Positions 26,091-34,993 of a DNA stretch of 64,000 nt are shown piece after piece. The translations under genes and the position numbers were made by a program. The stretch comes from an uncultured Steroidobacter sp. (lineage in GTDB: Bacteria > Pseudomonadota > Gammaproteobacteria > Steroidobacterales > Steroidobacteraceae): NCBI RefSeq assembly GCF_937958065.1, contig NZ_CALFXI010000048.1:12542-76541 (forward strand). The letters run 5' to 3'. Below the pieces are notes generated by a model. That model was not told where the DNA came from. It saw nothing but the letters and a program-made list of their open reading frames with translations, and did no database searches. Each line of letters opens with the position of its first letter. Positions within the stretch are counted from its first letter, which is position 1.

Positions 26091-27872
26091 TCACAGCTCC
26101 TTGCGCTTCATGGCGGCCAGCATGTAGTCGGCGCTGCGCCAGGCGAGCGCCATGATGGTCAGGGTCGGGTTCTTGTCGGCGTTGGACGGGAACGGCGCGC
26201 CATCGGTGACAAACAGGTTCTTCACATCCCAGGTCTGACCCCATTGATTCACGACCGACGACTTGGGATCGCTGCCCATGATCGCTCCGCCGACTTCATG
26301 AATGATGAAGCCGCCGGGGAGCAGGTCCTGTTTGCCGGTCACGCGCCCGCCCATGTTCTGGATGATCTCGGTAAATGCCCTGTGCGAGTGAAGTGCCTGG
26401 CGCTTTTCGTGCTCGGACCACTTCCAGTGGAAGCGGAGCGTGGGAATGCCGTACTGGTCTTTCTTTTGTGGATCGATCTCGCAGTACGAGTCTTCGTTCG
26501 GGATCATCTCGCCGCGACAGACCAGGCTCACGAACGAACCGTAGTAGCGGCGCATGTCCTGCTTGAACTTCTTGCCGTAGCCGCCGACATAATTGGCGAG
26601 GCCCGATGCGCCGCCGAAGCTGGGCATATCCCGGCCTGCGCCGATCTCGATGTGATAACCGCGCGCGAAGTCGAGCTTGCCGGCGAGTTGCTCTTTGTAG
26701 AGCCACCACGGCGCATACACGTGCATGCCGCCGGCGCCGTCTTCGTTATGCGGCGGCAGATCTTCGAGCAGCGGGATCTGGCCGGTCACGCTGGCACCGA
26801 CGGTGTCCATCAGATATTTGCCCACCTTGCCGCTGGAGTTCGCGAGACCTTGCGGGAACTGCGCTGACTTGGAGTTGAGCAGGATACGTACCGACTCGCA
26901 GGCGCTCGCCGCGAGCACGATGATCCGGCCCTTGGCGCGAACTTCCTTGCCCGTGGTCTTGTCGATGAAGACGACGCCCGTCGCGCGACCGTTCTTTCCC
27001 ATCTCCACTTCACGCACCATCGCGTTGGGCAGGATGTCGAGATTGCCCGTCGCCATCGCGGGCGGCAGGTGCACCGTGGTCGATTGGTAATTGGCCTTGA
27101 TCGAGCAGCCGCGTCCGCATTCGGTCGCCCAGAAGCATGGGGCGCGGCTCCGCATGCTGTCCGCGACGATTTGCTGCGCGCGAGGGTTGCCCGGATGAAG
27201 CAGGGCGGGGATGCGCTTGAAATCCAGCTGCTGAGTCAGCACAGCGCGATGCACGGGAATTACAGGCACGCCGGTTTTCTTCGCGTGCTTCTGAATCAGC
27301 GCTTCGCCGGCGCGCGGCTTGGGTGGAGGCAGCAGGCAGCCCGTGGGTGAGTCGGGGGTGTTTTCCAGGCCGTTGTTATCGCCATAGATACCGACGAGCA
27401 TCTCGACCTTGTCGTAATAGGGCGCAACGTCTTCATACGAGATCGGCCAGTCGAAGCCGAGCCCGTCCCGACTCTTCGGTTTGAAATCGTACGGGCCGTT
27501 ACGCAGTGAGATGCGGCCCCAATGATTGGTGCGGCCGCCGAGCATGCGGGCGCGCCACCACCAGAATGTTCTATCTGCGTCGCTCGATGCGCTCGAGTAG
27601 GGCTCGCCGGGGATCTGCCAGCCGCCATCGACGGTCGCGTCGTAGAAGCCAAATTCCTTGTCGAGTGTCGATGTGCCGCGCAACGGCGCCTGATCGGGCG
27701 TATGAAACATCGGCGTCTCGAGCTCGGGCACGTAGTTGCGGCCCGCTTCGAGCATCAGCACTTTCGCGCCGTCCAGGGTCAGCGTGTATGCCGTCTGTCC
27801 GCCGGCCGCACCGGAGCCGACCACGATGACGTCATACTCCTTCTGTAATCCTGCAGTATCGATCAGCGGCAT
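26091..27872 (-). CDS. GMC-family FAD dehydrogenase, probable sugar/glycoside 3-dehydrogenase large subunit
   Basis: 593 residues. The FAD site GSGAAG is at 19-24. The C-terminal GMC domain contains HEVGGAIMGSDP and NADKNPTLTIMALAW, with the catalytic His and Asn of the family. The protein has no signal peptide, consistent with export bound to the Tat-tagged small subunit. Neighbouring DUF1080, isomerase-like and Gfo/Idh/MocA genes suggest C3 oxidation of a glycoside or sugar. A start at 27872 is chosen: AGGGAGACAGG precedes it, while the 10 upstream codons look non-coding. Substrate is inference. Confidence 0.87.
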   Translation of the reverse strand: MPLIDTAGLQKEYDVIVVGSGAAGGQTAYTLTLDGAKVLMLEAGRNYVPELETPMFHTPDQAPLRGTSTLDKEFGFYDATVDGGWQIPGEPYSSASSDADRTFWWWRARMLGGRTNHWGRISLRNGPYDFKPKSRDGLGFDWPISYEDVAPYYDKVEMLVGIYGDNNGLENTPDSPTGCLLPPPKPRAGEALIQKHAKKTGVPVIPVHRAVLTQQLDFKRIPALLHPGNPRAQQIVADSMRSRAPCFWATECGRGCSIKANYQSTTVHLPPAMATGNLDILPNAMVREVEMGKNGRATGVVFIDKTTGKEVRAKGRIIVLAASACESVRILLNSKSAQFPQGLANSSGKVGKYLMDTVGASVTGQIPLLEDLPPHNEDGAGGMHVYAPWWLYKEQLAGKLDFARGYHIEIGAGRDMPSFGGASGLANYVGGYGKKFKQDMRRYYGSFVSLVCRGEMIPNEDSYCEIDPQKKDQYGIPTLRFHWKWSEHEKRQALHSHRAFTEIIQNMGGRVTGKQDLLPGGFIIHEVGGAIMGSDPKSSVVNQWGQTWDVKNLFVTDGAPFPSNADKNPTLTIMALAWRSADYMLAAMKRKEL

Positions 27873-27912
27873 GGCCTGTCTCCCTGGGTCAGCCCCGGTC
27901 AATTCCAGTCGT

Positions 27913-28935
27913 TCATCGCTTTGGCGGCGGCGCCGCGCTGTCTCGCACGATCAGTTTGATCGGCAGCGTGTGCATCGTGGGTTCGGGTTTGTTGCCGTTC
28001 AGCAGGTCGAACAGCAGCGCCATGGCTTTATTGCCGATCTCGCGCGTCGGCTGTTCGATGGTGGTGAGGGGCGGATCGCAGAAGCTTGCGAATTCGATGT
28101 CGTCGAAGCCGACCACAGACACGTCCTGCGGCACGCAGCGCCCGGTGCTCTTCAGAAACCGGATCGCGCCCAGCGCCATCTCGTCGTTGAAACAGAAGAT
28201 CGCGGTCGGCGGCTGCTTGGTCTTGAACAGCTTCTCCGCGGCGGCCTTGCCCGAGCTCATGGAGAAATCGCCCTGCGCGATCAGGCTGTCGTCCGCTGCA
28301 ATTTTCGCCGAGCGCAGCGCGAGCTTGTAACCCCGCAGTCGATCGCTGGTGAGTGGGCTGGAATCCGGGCCAAGAACCACGCCGATGCGGCGGTGGCCGA
28401 GACCCAGCAGATACGAGGTCATTTCGCGCGCCGCCGCGACATTGTCGATGCCAACGCGGGGGCAGGGCGCGTCCTCGATGTATTCGCAAGCATTGACCAG
28501 CGGTATGTCGAGCGTGCCATTCGCACCGCGCGCGGCTTTGGGCAAGCGCGGGTGCAGTTGGATCAATCCATCCGCCTGACGCGTTTCGACCAAGCCGACG
28601 TAATAGGCCTCGCGATCCTCGCGGCCTTCGGTATCCCCCAACAGCACCGCGTAGCCGTGTTGTTGCGCGACCTGCTCGATGCCTCGAATGATCTCCGCGA
28701 AGAACGGGTTGGCGATGTTCGGCACCAGCACCACGATCGAAAAGGCGCGTTTACTGCGGAAATTGCGCGCCAGCAGATTGGGCTTGTAGCGACTGCGCTC
28801 GACTTGGGCGAGCACCTTTTTCAGCGTTTTGTCGGAAACCTTGTCCGGCGTCGTCAAGGCGCGGGAGACGGTGGCAATCGACACGCCGGCCTGACGGGCG
28901 ACCTGACGAATCGAAGTGGCGCGACTGGAGGACAC
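27913..28935 (-). CDS. LacI-family transcriptional regulator
   Basis: 340 residues. The N-terminal LacI helix-turn-helix (TSIRQVARQAGVSIATVSRAL) and hinge are followed by a periplasmic-binding-protein-like ligand domain. Probably represses the surrounding sugar genes and releases DNA on binding a sugar or pathway intermediate. It lies between the GMC and transporter genes on the same strand. A LacI-type palindrome at 30327 upstream of the transporter is a likely target. Confidence 0.92.
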   Translation of the reverse strand: MSSSRATSIRQVARQAGVSIATVSRALTTPDKVSDKTLKKVLAQVERSRYKPNLLARNFRSKRAFSIVVLVPNIANPFFAEIIRGIEQVAQQHGYAVLLGDTEGREDREAYYVGLVETRQADGLIQLHPRLPKAARGANGTLDIPLVNACEYIEDAPCPRVGIDNVAAAREMTSYLLGLGHRRIGVVLGPDSSPLTSDRLRGYKLALRSAKIAADDSLIAQGDFSMSSGKAAAEKLFKTKQPPTAIFCFNDEMALGAIRFLKSTGRCVPQDVSVVGFDDIEFASFCDPPLTTIEQPTREIGNKAMALLFDLLNGNKPEPTMHTLPIKLIVRDSAAPPPKR

Positions 28936-28971
28936 TGGTACTTCCGCTGGTGAGCTGTTGACTGAGCGCCA

Positions 28972-30249
28972 TTATCGCTCGGCCAGCGGCTGCTTGTGCG
29001 TGGGGATGGCATTGGAAGAGCTCGTCGCTCCCGCGCCGCTGCGCTGAATCGACTCTGGTTTGAAGGCAAGCGCGAACAAAGCAAATACGCCCGCGGCCAG
29101 CGCCGCCGGGATCAGCCAGATCGCCTTCCAGTCGTGTCCGCTCGCCAGTGCATGCTGATCGTAGATCAGGCCCGCCACCTTGAAGCCGGCCAGCATGCCC
29201 ACGCCGTACGTTGCCAGCGTGATCAGGCCCTGTGCCGAGCTCTTGTATTGTTCGCCGGCCTTCGAGTCGGTGTAGATCTGCCCGGAGACGAAGAAGAAGT
29301 CGTAGCAGATGCCGTGCAGAGCGATGCCACCGATCAGCAGTACCAGCACCGAACCCTCCGCGCCGAAGGCGAACAGCACATAGCGCAGTACCCAGGCGGC
29401 CATGCCGAGGAGCAAGGTCTTCTTGATGCCATAGCGATTCAGAAACACCGGCAGCAAGAGCATGAACAACACTTCGGACATCTGGCCCACGGTCATTTTG
29501 CCGGTGGGGTTGGTCACGCCGATTTCGGCGAGGAACAGGTTGGTGTTCTGGTAATAGAACGCCAGAGGAATGCAGATGAGGACCGATGACAGAAAGAACA
29601 CCGCGAAATTCCGGTCCTTGAGCAGCCGCAGAGCATCCAGCCCCAGGGCCTGGGATATCACGCTCTGGGACGCGACACGGACCGGCGGCGTGGCGGGCAA
29701 CGTGAAGCTGTACAGGCCCAGGACGAGCGAGACGATGCTGCAAAGGAGGAACGTGTTACGCAGCGCGCCTGCTGCAACGGCCTGCTGCGCATCCCAGCCG
29801 ACGGTGCTGATGAACAGGCCAGCGGCAATCCAGCCGATCGTGCCCCAGACGCGGATCTTGCCGAACTGGGCGGCGGGATCGGTCAGCTGGCGGAACGACA
29901 CGGAATTCACCAACGCGAGCGTCGGCATGTAAATGATCATGTAGCCGAGCACATAGGGATAGAACGATGCGAAGCTGCCGGAGCTGTACATCAGGTACAT
30001 CAGCAGCGCGCCGATCAGGTGCAGCACGCCCAGGATGCGCTCCGCATTGAAATAGCGATCGGCGATCAAACCGATGATGAACGGGGCGATGATCGCGCCC
30101 CAGCTCTGGGTCGAGAACGCCTGTCCGATCTCGCCGCCGGAGGCGGAGAAGGCAGCACCGAGGAAGGTGCCCAACGTGACGAACCATCCTCCCCAGATGA
30201 AGAACTGGAGGAACATCATGACGCTGAGCCGGATGGTGATCGGATTCAA
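28972..30249 (-). CDS. MFS transporter, NupG/nucleoside-H+-symporter type
   Basis: 425 residues with 12 predicted transmembrane helices. The N-terminus (RLSVMMFLQFFIWGGWFVTLG) and GKIRVWGTIGWI match the NupG/XapB-like MFS family, whose members in sugar clusters import sugars or glycosides. The start is placed at a TTG (30247-30249) because a GGGGGG ribosome site lies 4 nt upstream and the MFS fold begins there; a longer frame from another TTG at 30309 lacks a site. It is second-block first gene, after a 200-nt gap holding the LacI-type operator. Confidence 0.85.
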   Translation of the reverse strand: MNPITIRLSVMMFLQFFIWGGWFVTLGTFLGAAFSASGGEIGQAFSTQSWGAIIAPFIIGLIADRYFNAERILGVLHLIGALLMYLMYSSGSFASFYPYVLGYMIIYMPTLALVNSVSFRQLTDPAAQFGKIRVWGTIGWIAAGLFISTVGWDAQQAVAAGALRNTFLLCSIVSLVLGLYSFTLPATPPVRVASQSVISQALGLDALRLLKDRNFAVFFLSSVLICIPLAFYYQNTNLFLAEIGVTNPTGKMTVGQMSEVLFMLLLPVFLNRYGIKKTLLLGMAAWVLRYVLFAFGAEGSVLVLLIGGIALHGICYDFFFVSGQIYTDSKAGEQYKSSAQGLITLATYGVGMLAGFKVAGLIYDQHALASGHDWKAIWLIPAALAAGVFALFALAFKPESIQRSGAGATSSSNAIPTHKQPLAER

Positions 30250-30326
30250 AGGCCCCCCTGTGACCGCTTCACCGTTGCTGATGCCACGGCGCGGGTCGTG
30301 CAATCCCAATGCTGGGAGTTCGAATT

Positions 30327-30340
30327 TGTAACGGGTTACA
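30327..30340. promoter_or_regulatory. LacI-family operator
   Basis: TGTAACGGGTTACA: 6-bp arms TGTAAC/GTTACA around GG, matching the TGTAACCGGTTACA-type operators of many LacI-family proteins. It lies about 78 nt upstream of the transporter start, in the largest gap of the sugar cluster, two genes from the LacI regulator. Confidence 0.6.
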
Positions 30341-30448
30341 TCGCCAAGGTTGCAGAAACCGGCGCTCCTGTCAAACAGCTGCTCGGCACGCTCCTGATCG
30401 GCGCGACGCTGCTGGCACCGGCCAGACAGCGTCGCTTGCGGGCCGAGG

Positions 30449-31120
30449 CTACTTGAGCTTCCTGACGCTCACTTCCTTGAAGTACACGGTGTCCACGTCG
30501 CCGTGATTCTGCAGCCCGATGTAACCGCTCGCGGGACGTTTGCCGCGATCCGGCTCGTGCTTCGCTTTCTTCTCGGGGACCGGCGAGCCTTCCTTGTAGT
30601 CGGTGACCTTGGTGCCGTTCACAGTAACGACGGTGCGCTCGTCCTCGAGGGTGATCTCCATCGTGTTCCATTCGCCGGTCTTGGGCTTTGCCAGCGTCTT
30701 GGTGAAGGAATACAGCACGCCGGTGCGATGCCAGTCGTCGTCGCTGTCGTCGATCTGCACTTCGTAACCTTTGTTCACCGGCATCCACGGCTCGGTGGGC
30801 TGCTCGGGAATGCGGATGAACACGCCGGAATTGCCGCCGCCGTTCTCATCCGGTGCCTTGTACACGACGCGGATGACCGAGTTGCCGAACTTCTCGCCCG
30901 TGTAATACAGCAGGCCCATGCCGCCGACGGTCTTGAGCACGCCGTTCTCGACGACGAACTCACCCGGGCCGACATGTTTCCAGCCGTCCAGGTTCTTGCC
31001 GTTGAACAGCGGCCGCCACTCGGACTTCGAGCTGTTGTCCGCGCTCGCTGTCATGGCGCACGTGGCGGCAAGCACCGCGATCCAGGACGCGGCGCGCGCG
31101 CCATTGAATGCATTGAACAT
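30449..31120 (-). CDS. DUF1080 (3-keto-disaccharide hydrolase) protein, first copy
   Basis: 223 residues with a signal peptide ending near TASAD, so periplasmic. The DUF1080 concanavalin-like fold shows WRPLFNGKNLDGWKHVG, GNSGVFIR and a final SGYIGLQNHGDVDTVYFKEV; these are standard signatures. Family members cleave 3-keto-glycosides. Upstream of it lie the isomerase-like and reductase genes, 19 nt and 31 nt apart in one probable transcript. Confidence 0.9.
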   Translation of the reverse strand: MFNAFNGARAASWIAVLAATCAMTASADNSSKSEWRPLFNGKNLDGWKHVGPGEFVVENGVLKTVGGMGLLYYTGEKFGNSVIRVVYKAPDENGGGNSGVFIRIPEQPTEPWMPVNKGYEVQIDDSDDDWHRTGVLYSFTKTLAKPKTGEWNTMEITLEDERTVVTVNGTKVTDYKEGSPVPEKKAKHEPDRGKRPASGYIGLQNHGDVDTVYFKEVSVRKLK

Positions 31121-31139
31121 GAGAATGCTCCTTTGCTCG

Positions 31140-32042
31140 TTACGATTTGAGCGCGCTCAGATACTCGAAGCTGGCGCGCACCGCATCGACGGTCGGGCCG
31201 GTGAAGTTTTCCTGCTCGACGAAATAATGTTTCAGGCGCTGCGGATCGCAGGCGGCGAAGACGCTCTTCCAATCGATCTTGCCGCGACCGATCTCGACGG
31301 TCTGGGCCTTGATCTCGTCGACCGCGTTGACCGCGTCCTTGCGCACGTCCTTCACGTGCAGCAGCGCAATACGATCGGCGTGCTGCTTGATGAACTTCGC
31401 CGGGTCGAGACCGGCCGTGACCACCCAGCCCAGATCCAGCTCGATGGTCACGAGCTGCGGATCGGTCGATTTCAGCAGCTGGTCGAACGCGGTCACGCCG
31501 TTGAACGAGCGGAACTCCATGTTGTGATTGTGATAGCCGGCCTGCAGCCCGGCTTTTTTCGCAACCTCGCCCAGCTTGTTCAACTGCTCGGCATTCCATT
31601 TCCAGTCATCCAGCGTGATGTCCCTGGCAATGGCCGCGGACGGTGCCTTGTTCCCGGGCAGCGCAGGGAAGGCGCAGACGAAATATTTCGCGCCGACTTC
31701 GGCCGCGCCGTCGACCAGCTTCTGCATGTCTTTCTGGATGTCGCCCATGCTGGAGTGGGCGGAGGGCGCGGTCATGCCGTGGTCGGCCAGGATCTTGCGC
31801 ATCTCCTTGCCGGACTTGCCGTAGAACCCGGCGGTTTCCACTTCGCGATAGCCGATCGCCTGCAGTTTCGCGAGCGTGCCGGTCAGGTCCTTGGCCGCGA
31901 CGTCACGCACCGTGTAGAGCTGCAATCCGATCGGGCGGCCCAGCGGGCCCGTGCCATCGCCGGCCGCGAAACTTCTGACTCCACTCATGGCGGCCAATGC
32001 AGCAAGCGAGCTGCCCTCGAGAAAGCGGCGACGTGTGATCAT
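31140..32042 (-). CDS. Exported sugar phosphate isomerase/epimerase-like (xylose-isomerase TIM barrel)
   Basis: 300 residues. The Tat signal TRRRFLEGSSLAALAAMSG is followed by an AP-endonuclease-2-type TIM barrel: GLQLYTVRD, YREVETAGFYGKS, YHNHNMEF and LLHVKDV, with metal-binding His/Glu/Asp. Related proteins in such clusters act on 3-keto sugars or their enediol or glycal derivatives; the exact reaction is unknown. The start at 32042 has AGGAGA just upstream; the frame extends further but overlaps the reductase gene. Confidence 0.87.
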   Translation of the reverse strand: MITRRRFLEGSSLAALAAMSGVRSFAAGDGTGPLGRPIGLQLYTVRDVAAKDLTGTLAKLQAIGYREVETAGFYGKSGKEMRKILADHGMTAPSAHSSMGDIQKDMQKLVDGAAEVGAKYFVCAFPALPGNKAPSAAIARDITLDDWKWNAEQLNKLGEVAKKAGLQAGYHNHNMEFRSFNGVTAFDQLLKSTDPQLVTIELDLGWVVTAGLDPAKFIKQHADRIALLHVKDVRKDAVNAVDEIKAQTVEIGRGKIDWKSVFAACDPQRLKHYFVEQENFTGPTVDAVRASFEYLSALKS

Positions 32043-32053
32043 GAAGGTTTCTC

Positions 32054-33184
32054 CTAATCGTTGATGGCGGTCCATTGATTGCTGGCGGAGGAGCGCAACA
32101 CGGCTTCCACGATGCTCATCGAGCGCGCGCCGTCGGCGAACGTCGGCAGCCCGGCGTGCGACTGGCCGCGAATCGCCGCATACGAATCGCGCACGAAGAC
32201 TTCGAAACAATCGCCCCAGCCCTGCGCATGGCCGGCGGGCAGCCAGGCCAGATGCCGCTGCTCGGGCGAATACTGGGAGGGATCGCGCATCAGCAAGGTC
32301 GTGCCTTCGCGTCGGCCGATCCAGAGTTGTTCGGGGCTTTCCAGGTCGAACATGACGCTCTGCTGCGCGCCATCGAGCTCGAACCACAAGCGGTTCTTGC
32401 GGCCCGCCGAGACCTGGCTGACCGTGAGCGTCGCAAGGGTGCCGCGATCGGTGCGCAGGATCAGGCACGCGACGTCTTCGGTATCGACGGACTTGGTGTC
32501 TTTTACTTCGCCGCTGGCTTGAAACGCGACGCGACTCGCAGCCGCCGAACGTTGCGCAATCGGCGTGCCGAGCGTGGCAATGAGCGAGGTAAATCGTTCG
32601 CCGGTGATCCATTCGAGCACGTCGCAAAGATGCGAGCCGATATCCGCGAACGCGCGTGACTTGCCGCCAGCGGTTGCGTCGACGCGCCAGTTCGTATCGC
32701 CGGCCTGCATGAGCCAGTCCTGCAGATACGAGCCTTGAATCAGATACAGCTTGCCGGTCTCGTCACTCTGCACACGTGCGCGGGCTTCGCGCACCATCGG
32801 GTGATAGCGATTGATGAACGGCACGGTACCGACCAGACCTTTGCTTTTCGCGAGATCGGTCAGCGCACGAGCATCCTGCAAGGAGGTGGCGAGCGGCTTC
32901 TCACAGACGACATGTTTGCCGGATTCCAGTGCCGCCTTGGCGACTTCCATGTGCAGCGAGTTGGGCGTGCAGATGTGGATGACATCCACGTCCTTGTCTC
33001 GCGCCGCTTCGAGCCCCGAGGCATACCCCCGAGGCACCTCCATGGACTTCGCCGCCTCGGCCGAGCGTTCCGGCGAAGAGGCCGCGACACCGACGACTTC
33101 CGCACCGGCGAGCCGGGCAGAACGTACATGAACTCTGCCGATGAAACCGGTTCCAATTACTGCCGCGCGAAGGGGTTTGGACAT
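32054..33184 (-). CDS. Gfo/Idh/MocA-family NAD(P)-dependent oxidoreductase
   Basis: 376 residues. The Rossmann fold starts AAVIGTGFIGRVHV. CEKPLATS contains the EKP motif with the catalytic Lys, and the C-terminal alpha/beta domain has the usual GSHLCDVLEW. No signal peptide, so cytoplasmic. Probably oxidises or reduces a sugar such as a 3-keto-hexose delivered by the pathway. Stop and start spacing (11 nt to the isomerase-like gene, 21 nt from the upstream DUF1080) indicates one operon. Confidence 0.9.
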   Translation of the reverse strand: MSKPLRAAVIGTGFIGRVHVRSARLAGAEVVGVAASSPERSAEAAKSMEVPRGYASGLEAARDKDVDVIHICTPNSLHMEVAKAALESGKHVVCEKPLATSLQDARALTDLAKSKGLVGTVPFINRYHPMVREARARVQSDETGKLYLIQGSYLQDWLMQAGDTNWRVDATAGGKSRAFADIGSHLCDVLEWITGERFTSLIATLGTPIAQRSAAASRVAFQASGEVKDTKSVDTEDVACLILRTDRGTLATLTVSQVSAGRKNRLWFELDGAQQSVMFDLESPEQLWIGRREGTTLLMRDPSQYSPEQRHLAWLPAGHAQGWGDCFEVFVRDSYAAIRGQSHAGLPTFADGARSMSIVEAVLRSSASNQWTAIND

Positions 33185-33205
33185 GGTTGAGCGCTCGAAA
33201 AGGGT

Positions 33206-34105
33206 TCAGGGAGTGGCGGCCGGGCGTGCATATTGACACGTCGCCGGCGCGGATTTCACGTAGTACGAACGATAATTGCCGGCCTTCGGGTCCATGCAGC
33301 CGGCCAGGTTCAGCAGCGAGATTCTGCGAAAGTCGATGGGATGCGACTCGCTCTGCAGGGCGATATAGCCGCCCTTCATCAGCTTGCCGGTCGGCTGCGC
33401 GGCCGGGTCATGGTCATGCACCACACCGCCACCGAATTGCGGCAGGGCATATTCGAGCACCTTCTGGCCGTCGACGATGTGAGCAATCTGGCCGGCGCCC
33501 AGCACCAGCAACTCGACGCGGACCCATTGATCGCCGTCGTAAGTGCGCGACCGAGAGTTCAGGCAGTGCTCCGGGTACAGGCTGCCGTCGACGACGATTT
33601 CGGTGCCCGGCGTGCAGACATTCAGCGTCGGGCGCGCGCTGCCGTCGCTCTTGCCGCCGAGCAACTGCGCTTCGATCGAGATGGGGAAGTCCTGATCGCG
33701 CGTCATGGTCTTCGGATCCTGGGCATGGATCATCATGCCGCTGTTACGAAAGGCCCAGGCGCCGGGACCGCCCTTGGCCTGCTCGCCGACGAAACGGTAC
33801 TCGACTACGAGGCGGTAGTAGCTGTACGGCGTCTGGTAGAACAGATGGCCGAACTGGTTGTCGAAATTCCGATACTCGTCGTAACGAACCTGCAACAGGC
33901 CGTCGCGCACCCGGAACGTATCGGCGAAATTTTCGCCGAGCGCGTGCTTGGAAATCTTGGGCGTCCAGCCGGTGAGGTCGCGGCCGTTGAACAGCTCGAT
34001 CCAGTCGCCCGCGGGAATGGTGGGCGCAGTGGGCTTGGATTGCGCGAACACGGATGACGTTCCGAGCAGCGCGCAAGCCAGGGTCAGCATCTTCGCCGTC
34101 CGCAT
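33206..34105 (-). CDS. DUF1080 protein, second copy
   Basis: 299 residues, exported (signal ends near VFAQS). DUF1080 signatures are WIELFNGRDLTGWTPKI, FRNSGMMIHAQDP and KGGYIALQSESHPIDFRRI. It is longer than the first copy, with a Cys-containing C-terminal extension (NLAGCMDPKAGNYRSYY...CQYA) that could form a disulfide. First gene of the sugar operon. The ATG at 34105 is preferred to a TTG at 34117 because GGGGGA sits 5 nt before it. Confidence 0.9.
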   Translation of the reverse strand: MRTAKMLTLACALLGTSSVFAQSKPTAPTIPAGDWIELFNGRDLTGWTPKISKHALGENFADTFRVRDGLLQVRYDEYRNFDNQFGHLFYQTPYSYYRLVVEYRFVGEQAKGGPGAWAFRNSGMMIHAQDPKTMTRDQDFPISIEAQLLGGKSDGSARPTLNVCTPGTEIVVDGSLYPEHCLNSRSRTYDGDQWVRVELLVLGAGQIAHIVDGQKVLEYALPQFGGGVVHDHDPAAQPTGKLMKGGYIALQSESHPIDFRRISLLNLAGCMDPKAGNYRSYYVKSAPATCQYARPAATP

Positions 34106-34205
34106 CCTGTCCCCCAATGTCCCGTCCGAGTCATGAGTTTTCTATTGCGTCCGATCGCCGCACGCTGCGACCATAGCTGTCACCGCTGTCAAGGGCAATG
34201 GCGAC

Positions 34206-34865
34206 TTGAGTAACGATTCGCAGCAACGGGCTCGGCCGGCCACCGTCGTGCTGGTCCATGGCTTATGGATGTCGGGCTTCCAGTTGCGGGTGCTCAAGCA
34301 TCGACTCGAGGCGAACGGGCCGTTCCGTGTCGCCGCGTTTTCCTATCCGTCGCTCTCCGGGACGATGAGCGATCACGTGCGCGCTCTGTTGGATTTTGCG
34401 CGCGCGCAGGATGTGCCGGAGCTGCATTTCGTCGGCCACAGCCTTGGCGGGCTCGTGATCTTGCGTGCGCTACAGCTGACTGACGATTTGCCGCCGGGGC
34501 GGGCGGTGTTGCTGGGAACGCCGCTGCAAGGATCGAAAGCAGCGCAGGGCGTCGCGCGCATTCTTCCATTCGGTAAGGCCATCCTCGGTGCGGCGGTGAA
34601 CGCGGAGTGCGTTGAGTTTGAACCGCGCGAGTGGCGCGGGCATCGCGATGTCGGTGTAATCGCAGGGTCCATGAGATTGGGGCTAGGGCGATTGTTTGCT
34701 GATCTGGACGCGGACCACGACGGCACGGTCCTCGTGGAGGAGACGATGCTGCCGGGTGCGAAAGATCACATCGTCCTGTCGACGTCGCACACGGGGATGC
34801 TGCTCTCGGCGGAAGTGGCGGAACAGGCAGCGTGGTTCTTGCGAAGCGGCATGTTTCGCCGCTGA
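34206..34865 (+). CDS. Alpha/beta hydrolase (lipase/esterase-like)
   Basis: 219 residues. VVLVHGLWMSG forms the oxyanion loop, HFVGHSLGG carries the nucleophilic Ser, and a late DHIVLSTSHTG gives Asp and His candidates. Starts at TTG 34206 with AAGGG about 10 nt upstream; no better ATG exists before the first strand. Stands alone between the sugar operon and mutS. Substrate unknown. Confidence 0.8.
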   Translation: MSNDSQQRARPATVVLVHGLWMSGFQLRVLKHRLEANGPFRVAAFSYPSLSGTMSDHVRALLDFARAQDVPELHFVGHSLGGLVILRALQLTDDLPPGRAVLLGTPLQGSKAAQGVARILPFGKAILGAAVNAECVEFEPREWRGHRDVGVIAGSMRLGLGRLFADLDADHDGTVLVEETMLPGAKDHIVLSTSHTGMLLSAEVAEQAAWFLRSGMFRR

Positions 34866-34993
34866 TGCTTATGGAGCGATCGTGCTCAGCCGCTGTCGCT
34901 GCGCAGGCGGCGAGCGCTTGCCCGTCGCCGCTTGCTCTTTCTGGAGCGTTCTGACCGTACGCTCCGCCCGGTCATCCGGAGCCAGAGCGGACC

